Made by a program: the position numbers and the translations under genes. From NCBI RefSeq assembly GCF_018131005.1, contig NZ_JAFCJK010000019.1, forward strand, positions 1 through 64,000: a stretch of 64,000 nucleotides of DNA, written 5' to 3'. Origin of the DNA: Bradyrhizobium lablabi (GTDB lineage Bacteria > Pseudomonadota > Alphaproteobacteria > Rhizobiales > Xanthobacteraceae). Each line of letters begins with the position of its first letter. Position 1 is the first letter of the stretch. Below are positions 63,521 to 64,000 of the stretch, piece after piece. The notes under the pieces were generated by a model that saw only the letters and a list, made by a program, of their open reading frames with translations, was not told where the DNA came from and did no database searches.

Positions 63521-63738
63521 ATCCGGCCGGTTGGTGTTGTCGGGTCGTTGTCGAACACAGCGGGCGGCTGCCTGGACGCCCGTGCCAACTCCTGCAACTT
63601 GCAGGGTTTTCTTGTCGCTTTCAAGGCCGTCCCGGCGTTGCAGGCCGCGCCCGGCGGCGTCATTGACGCACCGCGAAGATTTCGCCTAATAATCCCGCCT
63701 GTGACAGCGCTCACCCCCCTCCACCAGGTATTCGTTAC

Positions 63739-64000
63739 ATGAACAAGGTCTATCCCGACGCCAAATCGGCCCTCGATGGTCTCCTCAAGGACGGCATGAT
63801 GATCATGTCGGGCGGTTTCGGCCTGTGCGGCATCGCCGAGTCCCTGTCGGACGCCATTCGCGATTCCGGAGTGAAGGGCTTGACCGTGGTTTCCAACAAT
63901 GCCGGCGTCGACGGCATCGGCCTGAGCCGGCTTCTGGAAACGCGCCAGATCAAGAAGATGATCTCGTCCTATGTCGGCGAGAACAAGTTGTTCGCCCAGC
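63739..64000 (+). CDS. scoA: 3-oxoacid CoA-transferase subunit A, truncated by the window end
   Basis: The first 87 codons are present and the gene runs off the right edge. It has MNKVYPDAKSALDGLLKDG, then GGFGLCGIAESLSDAI and SNNAGVDGIGLSRLL, which are the family hallmarks of the CoA-transferase alpha subunit. It moves CoA from succinyl-CoA to acetoacetate or another 3-oxoacid. The partner subunit B gene should lie just outside the window. Confidence 0.93.
   Translation, partial: MNKVYPDAKSALDGLLKDGMMIMSGGFGLCGIAESLSDAIRDSGVKGLTVVSNNAGVDGIGLSRLLETRQIKKMISSYVGENKLFAQ

Overview
The window looks like a chromosomal segment of Bradyrhizobium or a close relative in the Nitrobacteraceae. It is GC-rich with GC-ending codons and is packed with alphaproteobacterial gene families: split pntAA/pntAB/pntB, an aa3-oxidase subunit IV peptide, GapR (DUF2312), DUF1036, DUF1244, DUF465, DUF882 and FtsH. 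It also carries several dispersed intergenic repeats that I recognise from Bradyrhizobium genomes. No rRNA, tRNA or CRISPR array was seen. Genus assignment is inference from sequence style and recalled families; no database was searched.

Layout. 1-620 is repeat-derived intergenic DNA. 623-9779 is a tol-pal envelope cluster (tolQ, tolR, tolA, tolB, pal, cpoB), interrupted between tolB and pal by a membrane GGDEF-EAL protein and a FeeM-like N-acyl amino acid synthase. tilS and ftsH follow, each read in the same direction. 13.3-22.1 kb holds an orphan branched-chain-amino-acid-type binding protein, a polytopic membrane protein, a TetR regulator, pyk coupled to a DUF1036 gene, DUF1244, gapR and a nucleotide cyclase-TPR protein.

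22.2-28.9 kb is the most accessory-looking part. It has a minus-strand run of a patatin-like lipase with inserted membrane helices, a large diheme cytochrome c, a broken GMC oxidoreductase and a small unknown protein. A decayed IS630-type transposase tail sits beside it. 28.9-33 kb carries two peptidoglycan enzymes (a DUF882/M15-like endopeptidase and a YcbB-type L,D-transpeptidase), followed by an NtrC-type regulator and an M3 oligopeptidase.

37-45.7 kb is housekeeping: the COX IV peptide, the proton-translocating transhydrogenase operon, an alpha/beta hydrolase, a ChaA antiporter, a cupin, a TPR lipoprotein, rpsU and aqpZ. 45.7-50.7 kb has purEK, a small diguanylate cyclase, short conserved proteins, two DUF465 peptides and an L2HGDH-like oxidase.

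51-64 kb has a PAS-GGDEF-EAL protein, glpD and a PotABC-type transporter without a binding protein. These converge on a sugar-type ABC operon (binding protein plus two permeases) that has no ATPase gene beside it. An AsmA-family protein and the start of scoA, cut by the window end, complete the window.

Themes: envelope integrity and peptidoglycan remodelling (Tol-Pal, DUF882, L,D-transpeptidase, AsmA, FtsH), c-di-GMP signalling (three proteins) and ABC transport. Palindromic repeats lie in several gene junctions, including inside the tolQ-tolR junction and at the 3' end of the polytopic membrane protein gene.
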